Source: Thunnus maccoyii (lineage: Eukaryota; Chordata; Actinopteri; Scombriformes; Scombridae). Taken from it: 64,000 bases of DNA. Positions 1 to 10,878 of this stretch are shown piece by piece (the first letter of the stretch is position 1; each line of letters opens with the position of its first letter). The position numbers were made by a program, and so were the translations under genes. Location: contig NC_056544.1 of assembly GCF_910596095.1 (NCBI RefSeq), forward strand, positions 17,407,155 through 17,471,154, in the 5' to 3' direction. The notes beneath the pieces were generated by a model that was given only the letters and a program-made list of their open reading frames with translations, did no database searches and was not told the DNA's origin.

Positions 1-2346
1 CTTTGTGCAAAGGCTTCAGTAATGTTACTACAGCAGCGAGGCTCCAAGAAGCAGATTGATCCACTGCATTTCCCTGTATTTTATCTTCATGTGGGTTCAC
101 TGGTGTAAGACGGCTATGGTGGAAAGAACAAGCGACTCTGACAAGGCAGAAACAGATGGGAGTGAAACCAGCCATCAATCACTCAGGGAGGCGCTCACAC
201 CTGTCCTTGGATGCCAACAGATGACAGACAACGTAGGTCATTTGCAGCATGTTGTGTCAATTTGGAAGGTATGGACAGTTCACTTTCTTATGCAGTGGTG
301 TGCAGGGAACAGACTGAATTTGCACACAAGCAGCAGGTAGAATGTAAAGTATCCTGTACAAATGTTAAAAAAGAGAAAAAGAAAATGAATTCTGCAACTC
401 AGCTTTGTTAAAACTGCTGCTGCATGTTAAAAGGTTAGTATGCAAAACTATGATGGCTGTCACATTATATCTTACATTGCTTAGAGGTGGGGAGGGGGTA
501 TCTTTAAGGTTATTAAACCCTGCAGGGGATTTAAACAGGCCGAGGCTTATAACACAAAGCAAATATCTAGTTTATATCACTTACACTTTACAGTGAAACT
601 AATGCCAAAGAAAGTAACAGCATCATAGCAGCCACTGCTCAAAGTCCTCTCTCACCTTCTCTGCCAAGCACAAATATGTGCACACACAGCCTGAGCACAC
701 AAGGTGGCAGCTGAGAAATCATTGCCCTGTCTACTGGTGCATGATTAAAATGTTGTTTAGTTAATGTGACAGCAAAATCACCAGGATGACTTGAAACATT
801 GTCACCTGCATCAATGTTCAGAAAGCCTATATTTTTTTTATACCAAAAAGTTGCATGCATGTGTCCTGGCTGACCTTGCAGTTTGAACTTCTAGAGTGGA
901 AAAAATTTAAAGGTAAATTGATATACAGCATAAGGCTTAGCTCCTTTAAATAGTATAACTTTTAACTTTTAAGGTCACCGTGTATGCTTTGTAACTCTAA
1001 TCTGAATCTAATCTGACAATAAAAAATGCTCCTCACAGTTTCCATAACCCAAAGTGATGTCTTACCCCGACTTACTCCAAAACCAAGATATTCAATCTGA
1101 GATGCTATAAGTGGAACATAGAAAAGCTGACAATTCAAACATTTGAGAAGTTGGTACCAGAGAAAATGTGGCATCAAAATTATGAAAAAAATACCTGAAA
1201 CAATTACATGATTACTTAAATAGTTGCAGATTAAGTTTCTGCCGATCAGCTTATCAATTAATCAACTAAATGTTGCAGCTTTAATAAATTGTTGATTCTC
1301 ATAGATGAATAGAGCAGCTGATTATAAAATGCACAATTATGAGAATATTTTAGATCAAGACATATTTGTTTGGACAGTATCTTCTTTTCTGAACAATATC
1401 AGTAGTGCTTGCAGGGGTTATTTGGTTAAATTGTGTGACCTGCACAGCCCCCTATATTAGTCTATTTATTGGCACTGGGACAAGGTGAACTGTTAAACAT
1501 GGAGCGCTGCCTCCCTTACAAAGAACACAATGTCCTGGGAAGCACCGGTGCTGTGAGCTGTGGCTACTGTCCAGTCACCCCTCCAGTCTCCACTCTCACA
1601 TCGCTTCGCCTGCCAGCTCTGGCTATACTTTCTCTTGGAAACTTGTGCGCTTAAATGTGTGTGGCAGCCATGTAACTTAACTCCTCTTGCTAATGTCTCA
1701 GGCGTCCCTTGTGTTCTTTCCCTGTCGTCTCATGTTTTGTCTTGGCATGTAAGCACATTTTGCCGCTGCATTTTGACAGACTTTTTGGTTTTGTATATAA
1801 AAGGTTATATAACTACAGAACATAACAGTGACTCCCCACTCACACGCATACAAATACAGGTCTGTCTGCATGTGAAATGTGATAAATATACATGTTATTG
1901 CATGCAAATTGGAGTAACCAAATATTGAGAGATTTCTTAATTCCATTTGGTAATGATCAGGCTCACATGAACTAAATCATGTGAAACTGTATGTGTCTGG
2001 TCCAGTTATACTCTCACTAGGTTTTTATTTTGAACAGTAGGTGGCAATGTTCACCTGTGTAAAGGATGAACAGTGAGCCATGAGAGCTTAGAAGTCAGAT
2101 TTGAAGTGATACTCCCACCACACACTGTCTTTTCGGAATAAAACAGACTTGAAGAGTTTCCAATTTTTCACACAATCAGTTCTCCTGAGCAATGAAAGAC
2201 GATAATGTACTGTTTGCAGACAAATACATGTGTTAGAAAGGATTGTGTGTGAGCATTAAGGTAGTGTTTTTGGCCATATTAGCATACAGAAAGACAGCAG
2301 AGAAGAATAATATGTGGCAGGAGTCGTAGTAGTTTTTTTGTGCATT

Positions 2347-2616
2347 AGAGCTGTAACTCAAGATTAATCTGTCAATTATTTTTGTGATTAATATACAGCC
2401 ATTGTTGGGTTGATTTGCCAAAGTTGACATGTTTAAATTGCTTGATTTGTCCGATTATTGGTTGAAAACCTAAAGGCTTTCTGTTTCCTATCAAAGAGGA
2501 CTTGGAAAACAGAACATTTTCATACACATTTGAAATGTTGAAGAAGTAAAAAGAGAAAAAGACCATAAAAAACAAAAAATGTGTTTTCTGTCAACTGCCT
2601 AGTTGTCTCAGCTCTA
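2347..2616. repeat. Dispersed MITE-like repeat with 'agagctgyaac' ends
   Basis: The copy opens with agagctgtaac and closes with the inverted form ending in cagctctat. The inner ends are rich in ATTAAT/ATTATT, and the middle carries a 'tttgattgattgaaaacc'-type segment. Similar copies occur at 4078-4378, 34732-35008, 41481-41765, 43850-44163, 45572-45930 and 49489-49998, so it is a multi-copy family. The inverted ends suggest a non-autonomous DNA transposon; the superfamily cannot be fixed by eye. Confidence 0.55.
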
Positions 2617-4077
2617 TGGGCCATCACTGAATTTCAAAAGTGTGTTTGTTTGTGGAAATGGTTTGAGTTGAATCTTATGTAACTGACTGTAGCTTTAAAA
2701 GAAATTTTATCTCCGATCAGCACCAGTAATCTTTCTTGTACTTGAGTAAAATCTAAGTCAAGTACAGTGCTTCTACTTGAGGATATTCCCAGATGCACTA
2801 TTACTATCAGTATGAAAATGTAAGAGGAGCTTTACATTGAGGATATCATAAAGTGTATTAAAGGTTAGCGACAGGATGCACCAGGTTACATAGGAAGAGC
2901 TTAGTCACATACTCGTGGATCTCCTGCAGTAAATGTCATCTTAGATCTCCTAAATGCCAAGAGAGGAATGGAAACAAGAGAGGGTGAGAGGGTTTGTCTC
3001 TGAGGTATACTCTAACAGCATTAAGGATTATGACAGAATGTGTGTATTTATAATTAGTGTGTACTGTAGGTCTATATGTTTACCCTGAGGCTGAATTCTT
3101 GCAGTATAAATAAGCATTCTACAATTTCCAACAGGTAAGGCGACTCTGGGTCATATCTAATGGTTTAAAAGAATCTCATGAGTTGCTGAAATACTAAATA
3201 TTAACTGGCAGAAAAGTTTTCTTGCAATGTCTGTAAATATTTTCTTGCTGCATTTCTGTCCACATGCACTATTATTGCACTACACATAAAGGAATACTAT
3301 AATACACCAGCAATATGAAATTTTTAATCACTAGATGGCAGCAAAAGCAGGACTTTGAGTTTGTGTTGTATTGCTTCAGCTCACTGTATCTCCACAGCAA
3401 ATTCTCCAAACTCTGCGCTCATAAACACCACCGGTCCCTTATCTCATGTTTTATCCCTCCTGCTGCTATCCATAACACACTGTAGCAAAACACGCATGCA
3501 TCATAATCACCAGCACACTCAGTCTCGCCTTTCACTCTGAAATGGAGAATCACATTACTGCTGAAAGGATTATCCACCATATGTTGAACTAATCTAATTA
3601 AATGTGACATTTAGATGGAGGATAGCATAGGAAACGTGAATGCAAATGTAATCACCTAACTGCTCGGATAATGAAATGCTCTTTAAAAGTAACACAAAGA
3701 TGGCTCCATAAAACACAGACTAAGTGCTTCCAGCTTTCTAGAAACAGGGAGGAGAAAGACAGAGAGTTATGTCAGCACAATGACTAATGCAGCCAATAGA
3801 AATATATGGAAACAATGATGCCATTATGGTTTTATTTCATATTCATTGCTGGTTTTATAAGTCCCACTTTTAGGTTCATCACTCACTGTTATTTATTAAC
3901 TTGTGGATTGTATTAACATGTTGTTGTTTTTTTTTTTTTATTTATTGGCTATGCAGGTTTGTGTGTTAGCATTACTGCTGATGTGGCAGTGTGTTTTCAC
4001 TGTCTTACTGTCTACATTGTTATTTGTCACTGTGCATGATTGATCAAACTAGTTTCTCCTCTGGGGATCAATTAGGT

Positions 4078-4378
4078 TTAGGGCTCTAAATAACATCTAT
4101 TTTCAGTACAGATTCATCTGCAGATTGTTTTCTCTTTCCATAAAAATGTCAGAAAAAAGTGACTATTTCCTAAAGCCGAGGTGACTTCTTTAAATTGCAT
4201 GTTTTGTTTCACCAACAGTCCAAAGCCTAAAGACATTCAGTTTAATACATCAGGTAAAGAAAAGTTGCAAATTCTCACAATCCAGGTGCTGGAATTAGAA
4301 AATATTTGGCATTTTTGCTTGAAAAAATTAAATTAATTGATTATAAATTATTTTTCTGTCAATTGATGAAGCCCTAAT
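4078..4378. repeat. Dispersed MITE-like repeat, diverged copy
   Basis: Begins with tagggctctaaat and ends with gaagccctaatt. The interior has the same 'aaaaatgtcagaaaa' and 'ccaacagtccaaagccta' blocks as the copies at 34732 and 43850. It is strongly diverged, so it is an old insertion. Confidence 0.5.
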
Positions 4379-4676
4379 TAATTTATCTAATATATAAAAA
4401 CATAATAGGAATTCATACAATATGAGATGAAAACACTGTATCTGTCAAAGAAACCCAATAAAATACAGAAATATACAGATATTAAAAGTTGTTTTAAATG
4501 AACAGACAAGACTATCTTATCACACTTGAGTGAAATGACATTCACTGACAAAACGTGCATCTGTGGTGCTTGTTTGTTGTTTGAGGTTAAAGACATTACA
4601 ACATTATGATTAAAGAGGAAACCCATTTCCATCAGTTGCTAGAGCTATCCCTGTCATCACAAGCAATTGATATCCA

Positions 4677-4785
4677 ACTATTCATGAAACATGACACAAC
4701 AATGCATCAGTTCTGCTCCATGCTGGCAAACTATTCATGAAACATGACACAACAATGTAACAATTCAATTCTGCCCCATGCTGGC
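4677..4785 (+). repeat. Two-copy tandem duplication, about 52 and 57 bp units
   Basis: Unit 1 (4677-4728) and unit 2 (4729-4785) both start aactattcatgaaacatgac and end at catgctggc. They differ by a short insertion and a few substitutions in the middle. This is a local tandem duplication with no obvious function. Confidence 0.8.
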
Positions 4786-5063
4786 AACTAATGTGCTGTG
4801 TTTAGCAGGTCTTGTGATCTGGATATTGCCCACAGAATTCAAACTCTTGACATGCATCAGTAATAAATCATGTATTTTGATGCTAATGACATGAATCATT
4901 GCCTCCCTCAAGGTTCCTTTATTCCTAGCAAGGGCACTGCTACCTCTGTTAAAATCTGAGTGTCCATGGCTGTAAGGATACAGTATACATGTTTGGTCAA
5001 AAACATGAAGAAGAATTTATAAGCATAAAGCTTCTTTCATACATATTTCTGCACTATTAAAGT

Positions 5064-7229
5064 TTTTCTCAATTGTTTACACACTAGCACTGGTACTTGA
5101 GACACAATGACGACCACAACCTGTAATTCATGTACCAAACCCCTGAACCAATTCTGATAAAATACAAGCACATTTCCTGCTAGACATTCAGATTGCAGTT
5201 CTAAACCAAACTTTTTTCAAAACACTACACACAATTCTCTACGCTTGGCACAATCTTCATGGAAAAAGTTCACATGGAACATGCTCCCATTCACAACAAT
5301 TTACATGGGCAAACACATGTTGCACTATTGTTCAATTAGCAATCAGAGCTTTAACAATAAAAGGGCCACAGGTGAGCTCTTTTGTTTTGGAGCAATGGAT
5401 GCCAACATAGCAAGAGGAGTGAGAGTAAGAGGAGGAAAAGGACCAAGCACAGCCTTAATCTCTGATGAAATTTGGGCCACTTTGGTTGACCGTGTGCTCA
5501 ACATGGTCTAACAATAAAGCTGGGCAAAGAGTACAACCACACAGTATCATCCATTGTGCGGACTTTCCAAAATGAGAATAGGTAAAAAATCTAATCTCAT
5601 TACAGAATTGTAGTACTGCATATTAATACAGTACTCAATGATTACTGTTGTACAGTATTGCAAGTGGACCGTAGTACTGTGAACAGAAAGTATGTTTCAT
5701 GTATGTATGAAATTCAGAACTGTATTCCTACCTACACAGTTTTTACAGTATTTTACTTTATTTGTATCCTTTGCAGAACTGTAAGAAAACCACAACGTCT
5801 TTAGTCTCCTGAACAGGAGACCAAAATTGTTCTAGAAAACAACACCATAACACCAGAGCAAATAGTAAAATCATAGAAAACAATGACATATTCCAAAATA
5901 TGTGAGTGAATTTATCAACACTTGACCGTGTCACACACAAAACCAGATGAGGATGAAACGTGTCTACAAGGTGCCTTTAGAAAGGAACATAGAAAGAATC
6001 AAAGAATTGCATTATGACTATGTGCAATTAAGTCCTATACATTCCCATAATTGATGCACACTATCAGCAATGTATAGACATATTACAGTATTGTAATGCA
6101 ATGTTTGCACTTCACAATATTGACCGTTCTAGGTCTATTTCTGATATTGTCATGTTGGCTGTTTCCGAGAGTTCTGGAGCTAGATGCAGCTGCAGCGGAG
6201 CATGAACTGATCTTCACCAATGAGGTTGGTTTCAACCTTGTAAAAACATGAGGAAGGGGAAGGAATGTCATCACCCAGCATGCCATTGCCGAAGTCCCTG
6301 GCCAGTAGGGAAGGAACATCACTATGTGCACAGCCATTAACCACCACGGCGTCATCATCACCATGCACCATGCCTCCCTTGGCCCCTACAACACTGCCCG
6401 TCTCATCACATTACTGGACACACTACACAACATTCTCATTCCACCAGACCAGGGAGATGACCCAGAGCAGCCCAGGTATGTTGTCATCTGGGACAACGTA
6501 AGTTTCCACCGGGCTGCTCTGGTCTGCAACCTGTACTCATGTATCTCATCAGCAAGCTATGGAAGATGCATGTGCAAATATCTGTAGAAGCTTTTCAGGA
6601 CTTGATTCGCCATGCTAGGAGATACTCCCCCCACTGCTTGGTCTGTGGCCAGACCTAAACACATGACAGGATGCAGCCTTTTTTTACTGGATACAGTATA
6701 TTGTTCTATTATTTGTTCTGTATTTAAAACAATTTACACATACAACTTTTGTGTTTGTTAGGATGTATACAATATTTTAAGAAAAAAAATAAAAACATAT
6801 TTTTGTTAGTATTACAGTATAATTGTGTGTTTTATATTTGAGTATAAAAACATTTTACAAAAATATTTTACAACAGACTACTGTACAGTAGTAGTAAGTG
6901 TTACACTGAGTGTGCAAAAGGCATAAATCTCCTGATAAGGCATTCATACTAGTGTCTTCCATTCATAATAGTTTTACAATGAGCACATCAGTATTCAGTG
7001 GGTTCTTAGAAATGTCTATTCACATGATGGTGTGTGTGTCATTTGAAAACAAAATACCATTTTGACAGGATATAACATTATTTTGAATGCAGAGTTTCAT
7101 TTTGCAGGAGATTCATGGAGTTTTGCTCTTTGTGTGTGTGTGTGTGTGTGTTTGGATTTGTGAGTAGGGTTCTGAGAACATGTAGTATGCTTCCAGAAAA
7201 CGTGTGTAAGTAATTGAGAAATACTGTAA
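5064..7229 (+). mobile_element. Decayed Tc1/mariner-superfamily (IS630-like DDE) transposon
   Basis: The left end reads TTTTTCTCAATTGTTTACAC from about 5064. The reverse complement of 7201-7229 reads TATTTCTCAATTACTTACAC, giving imperfect terminal inverted repeats about 2.17 kb apart. Between them lies a broken plus-strand transposase with helix-turn-helix and DDE-type segments of the DDE_3 type common in fish genomes. The outermost bases are approximate, because I could not define a clean TA duplication. The element is degenerate and almost certainly immobile. Confidence 0.7.
5395..6587 (+). pseudogene. Broken DDE_3-type transposase of the 5064-7229 element
   Basis: The coding relic starts at MDANIARGVRVRGGKG (5395), followed by an ISDEIWATLVDRV block and, one frame over, a VRTFQNEN block. 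After a gap with intron-like edges (about 5580-5775), segments IIENNDIFQN, NLSTLDRV and RVYKVPLERNIERIKEL follow in different frames. Next come VLELDAAAAEHELIFTNEVGFNL (joined here only as overlapping blocks near 6170-6240) and VVIWDNVSFHRAAL (about 6478-6520). The first catalytic Asp of the family's VDEAGFN motif reads Asn (TNEVGFN); the second Asp (WDN) is kept; the Glu region is missing. Several stops and frameshifts are present. Placing the gaps as ancestral introns is an inference. Confidence 0.7.
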
Positions 7230-7939
7230 ACATAAAAATCACATGCTCTTTACTTACAGGAATTTTACAACTCAAGAGATGAAGACAGCGCTAAGTGTTA
7301 AGATGTACAGTGTACAGTACAAAAGGAGTAGAAAAAAAAGAAGCTTATAGCCCAAATTTGTCTGTAAACACCTTTTGTTTTCCACCTGCCTTGTGGGACA
7401 TTCCTTCAAGGACAGCAAGATTATCAAATAAGCAAGGTTATTAAATGTTGGTGCTTCACCAGCTGCTGTCTTTCCCTCTGAACTCTGAAGAGATTTTGGT
7501 AATATTTATAGTGTTAGTAGCTGATGAAGACATTCTGTTTAAATGGCCAGCAAGAGGCAGTCACACAATGATAATCATATGCTAATGCTAGCAAAACCCT
7601 TTTCCTTGAAAAACATTAACTTTTGAATGAGCATAGCCATATTATGGACCTGGCATCCATAGAGGCATCTAATTGAGGTGTTAACAAATGAACTACTGAC
7701 ACAACTATTTTTGTTCTGTAAAGTATTAGGACCTCATTAGGACCTGCATGTAATGAAAAAAGTGTGGTTTCAGTAATGCTTTTGGGAATTCTTGATCCAA
7801 AAAATGCACAAAAAGAAAAAGAGAAAGAAAATTGTGTTAGAGATACAAGGTTAATATTATTGTCAAATTCCTTTCATAAAACAAAAATGTGTTAGTGTTC
7901 CAAAGCCAATGTTTGACTCAAACATCCCCGTTTTTATAC

Positions 7940-8098
7940 CTGGATGGCAGGTGGAGGTGACGCTCTGTGGCTCCTCCTGTAGCAGAGTAAATCGCATAGC
8001 CTGTGCCAGAGGTAGGAGGCAACCAGACACATGCTGTTGACTAGCCAAAAGTCCCAGCCTGTGACAAAGTTGTCCGTGGATTTCACTTTACTCTTCAT
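7940..8098 (-). CDS. Candidate exon with a hydrophobic segment, gene uncertain (possibly mylk4 5' exon)
   Basis: Reading the minus strand from an ATG at 8098, 53 codons run open to a good donor (CCATCCAG|GTATAA). An acceptor-like CTACAG lies just upstream. The frame contains a Trp/Leu-rich segment (GWDFWLVNSMCLVASYLWH) that could be a membrane anchor, followed by a basic Arg-rich stretch. I do not recognise the protein. In human, MYLK4 is the divergent upstream neighbour of WRNIP1, so a 5' exon of that gene is one possibility, by position only. A chance open frame is equally possible. Confidence 0.25.
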
Positions 8099-9627
8099 CT
8101 TTCTTCTGTAGCCTCCCTTTACTACCTATCTCTAACTACAAACGACCTCTTGGGGGTTAGGGGGAAGAGCCTCAAGTGGAGAGTGAGAAGAGATGACAGC
8201 TACTTCTAGGTGTAAGGACCGCCCAAACATTAATACTACACTATCCTCCACAGCCTCTGTTAATTCACTCAACGCCCCCACTCCCATCAGCACTTAGGGC
8301 CAAGGACGGGCAGTTTGTCCCCATGACAAAAGAGTGACAGGTGCCAGCGAAGGGTGTCTGACAGATAAGCTATCTCTCACTCAGTCCAGTTCTCCCATCT
8401 TCATTAGAAACCAGGCGTTATATTCTCCACTCAAAAACATTATGAATAAATTGTTAATACTATACAGTCAACCAAGAGCAAAATGAATCTTCAAGACAGT
8501 ACGGATATTAAAAATTTAGAAAATTGTGAAAGGTGTCCAGTCTCCCTGTCAACACAGACACTTGGATGTGGTGTAAATAAATAGCCTATGCTATTGGATT
8601 ACTCTTCCAAATGTCACACAGACCATTATCACATGAGGGCTTACTCTCGAGGGTCTCAATGGAGGCAATTTTATATTAACTTTTCTTGGTTTGCAAACCT
8701 AAATTACAGCATCAGTGTAAATACAACAGTTATTCAAGTACAGTAGATGCTAATTAAAGATAACTTTTAGGTATAGCTGATTTCTTAAATAAGGAATGGC
8801 ATCTGAGGATGTTTAAACTCAACTGTGCAACAATGACACTTTTGTGTGTGAAAGAAACATAGCCAAAAAGCCAAGAGTGCATCATTTGGCCAATCACAGC
8901 TACAGTATGTGCGGCATGTCTTCACACCTCCACGGGCTTCTCTGGCTTCACCAGCGCATTACTGTATCTGTGCCAGATACAATAATGAGCTCATTTCTGG
9001 ATGGGAGCTATGCCCTCACTGCTCAAATGAATGTGTCGGCTGCCTTGGAGACAAAAAAAAGCAAAACTGGTCTTGGTTACTCACATTATCTCAGTTTGCT
9101 TTACAGTTAACTGCTCAAGTTTCAACTACAACATGTGATTATTTGATTCCCTGACAACAGGTTTTACACTATTTTTGGCACTCCCTGGTTATCATATAAT
9201 CTGGCAACATATCTTTGATACAACTGACATATATCAAATTTCTCTTATCCTTCAGCACTTTTGCAGTGTGCTGAGTAGGCATCTAACATCATGGTGTCAT
9301 ATTTTGCTATTTAATACTCTAGTAAATATTATATAGTGTTTTTTTTACCTTCTACATAACACCTTATTGAATCATTGCTAAGAAATACTTGTCAGAGCTG
9401 TCTCAAATTTCATCTTTACTCTACAAAGATCAGTAGTAGCATAGGCTCTGCAAAAAATTATGGGAAATTAGTAAAATCATCAGTATATTGTTACACCCAT
9501 TATTTAATATAAATGTGGCTTTTAGCACCCCCTACTGGTGCTTTTGTAGATTCATAATTCATGACAAAATATCATGATTCTCCATGAAAAGTATCTTTTA
9601 TGTGGAATTCATAAACTAGTAGGATAC

Positions 9628-9753
9628 CTCTGGTTCAAACTTCATCTCCCAGAAGCAGCGCATGGTTTTCACCTTCTCTAAGTAGGGGAATAAGGTCAGC
9701 TTGGTCATGTTTCGGCTGTTGGCACACTGATGAACTGACTTCAGCTTGGCCAT
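9628..9753 (-). CDS. Candidate first coding exon, gene uncertain
   Basis: On the minus strand an ATG at 9753 (MAKLKSVHQCANSRNM...) opens 42 codons to a possible donor (CCAGAG|GTATCC). The region is less AT-rich than its surroundings, which is why it caught the eye. Its phase does not join cleanly with the candidate at 7940-8098, so the two are not proven to belong to one transcript. No domain is recognisable. It could be part of a mylk4-like 5' end, an untranslated exon, or nothing. Confidence 0.15.
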
Positions 9754-10862
9754 TTTCCCTGAGGGAGACACTTGGCTGCCAGCCCTTTACTTATGAGCAC
9801 TCCCTCCGTCTTCTCACCCTGGTTGACCCGTCTGGTGGGTATCACTTGGCTCGGTCTTTTATCTGAGCAGAAGGAGAAAAAAAAACTGCAGTAAAGGAAA
9901 ATAACAGGATACAATCAATTCAGATATTAGCTTTTCAATTATAATCTTTCTATTGTTTTCTTTCCTTTAAATGATAAAAAAATGTAATACCATGATATTG
10001 TTCAATTGTGGCCTTTGTGGGACATGAAAGTCTTGCACTGTTTATGAAGTGTTATGTAGTCTGCCTAATGGATATTGAGCCATAGCCACATTTTCTACAT
10101 TTATTTTTGAATTTTTGAAAATGAATTGTCATTTCATGATGTATAGTCAGTCTATGTATTGATCATTGAATGTCTTTGGTTATACATCCCTTTTTAATGT
10201 GACGTTTTTCACTGAATTAATGTATATTAATGTGTAAGTAAGTATCTGAATCCTTTATTTTGTTGTTCAATTAGACATCACTTGATAAATTGTTAAAATG
10301 CTTTGATCTATTTATTGTTTGGTTAATTTGTCAAGAGGTTTTCCTCTCGGTTTTTATGTATTAATAATTAACTTCTATATAATGATTTCCATCAACACTG
10401 TTGATTTAGTGTCTTGATAGTGTTTACGTTCATGCTGCGTTCACGTGCCATAGCCTGTACAGGCTGTACAAGCTATTTTCCGTAGACACCCATTGAAGTT
10501 TTGAAAAAACGGTTTCAGTCAAATTTGATTTCCATAATATAATCCAGATTTACCAATCTAGCATTGTTCCAAGAAGAACCAAAATCCAGGTTTGAACGTC
10601 TTCATTTTTATGTAAAGATAACGTTTGTTGTATGTAAAATATACAAAAATCCTGAGTGTCGGACCGTCCCATCAGCACTTGAACGCACACTGACGAAGAA
10701 GAAATCAAAGTAACTTCACTAACTCTAAAACCTAATATAATCCTCGTATAAACGTTATATTAAACTAGTAAAAACTGAGCATAAAGTTTAAGTAAAAACA
10801 ATTTACCAACGGTTAACCCCAAAACCTCACATGTGTTTGGTCATGTGATTAAAGGTCAAATG

Positions 10863-10873
10863 TTTCGCGGGAA
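10863..10873 (+). promoter_or_regulatory. E2F-like site immediately before the wrnip1 start codon
   Basis: The sequence TTTCGCGGGAA sits 5 bases before the ATG at 10879. It matches the TTTSSCGC/TTCCCGCGAA form bound by E2F factors. That would suit S-phase expression of a replication-fork protein; binding is inferred, not shown. Confidence 0.4.
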
Positions 10874-10878
10874 GCAAC

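Larger units (their letters stand above)
1..4676. other. Gene-free stretch, AT-rich with old repeats
   Basis: No open frame here resembles a known protein and none is flanked by convincing splice sites. The stretch is AT-rich and holds fragments of a dispersed palindromic-ended repeat (near 1210-1292, 2347-2616 and 4078-4378). If the minus-strand exon candidates at 7940-8098 and 9628-9753 are real, this could be intron of a gene running off the left edge, but nothing in it proves that. Confidence 0.5.
7230..10862. other. Mostly non-coding stretch upstream of wrnip1
   Basis: AT-rich sequence with no secure gene. It contains two minus-strand exon candidates (7940-8098 and 9628-9753), short TG runs near 7132-7150, and many near-random open frames. 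The last 400 bp before wrnip1 include a CACGTG E-box-like word near 10443 and presumably the wrnip1 core promoter. Confidence 0.45.

Noticed and set aside
1560-1928. A 122-codon plus-strand frame
   Set aside because: Low-complexity, cysteine-rich translation with no domain, no splice context and AT-rich surroundings; likely chance.
8844-9154. Two overlapping plus-strand frames of 81-88 codons
   Set aside because: No recognisable motif, and the two frames have equal length and quality, as expected by chance.
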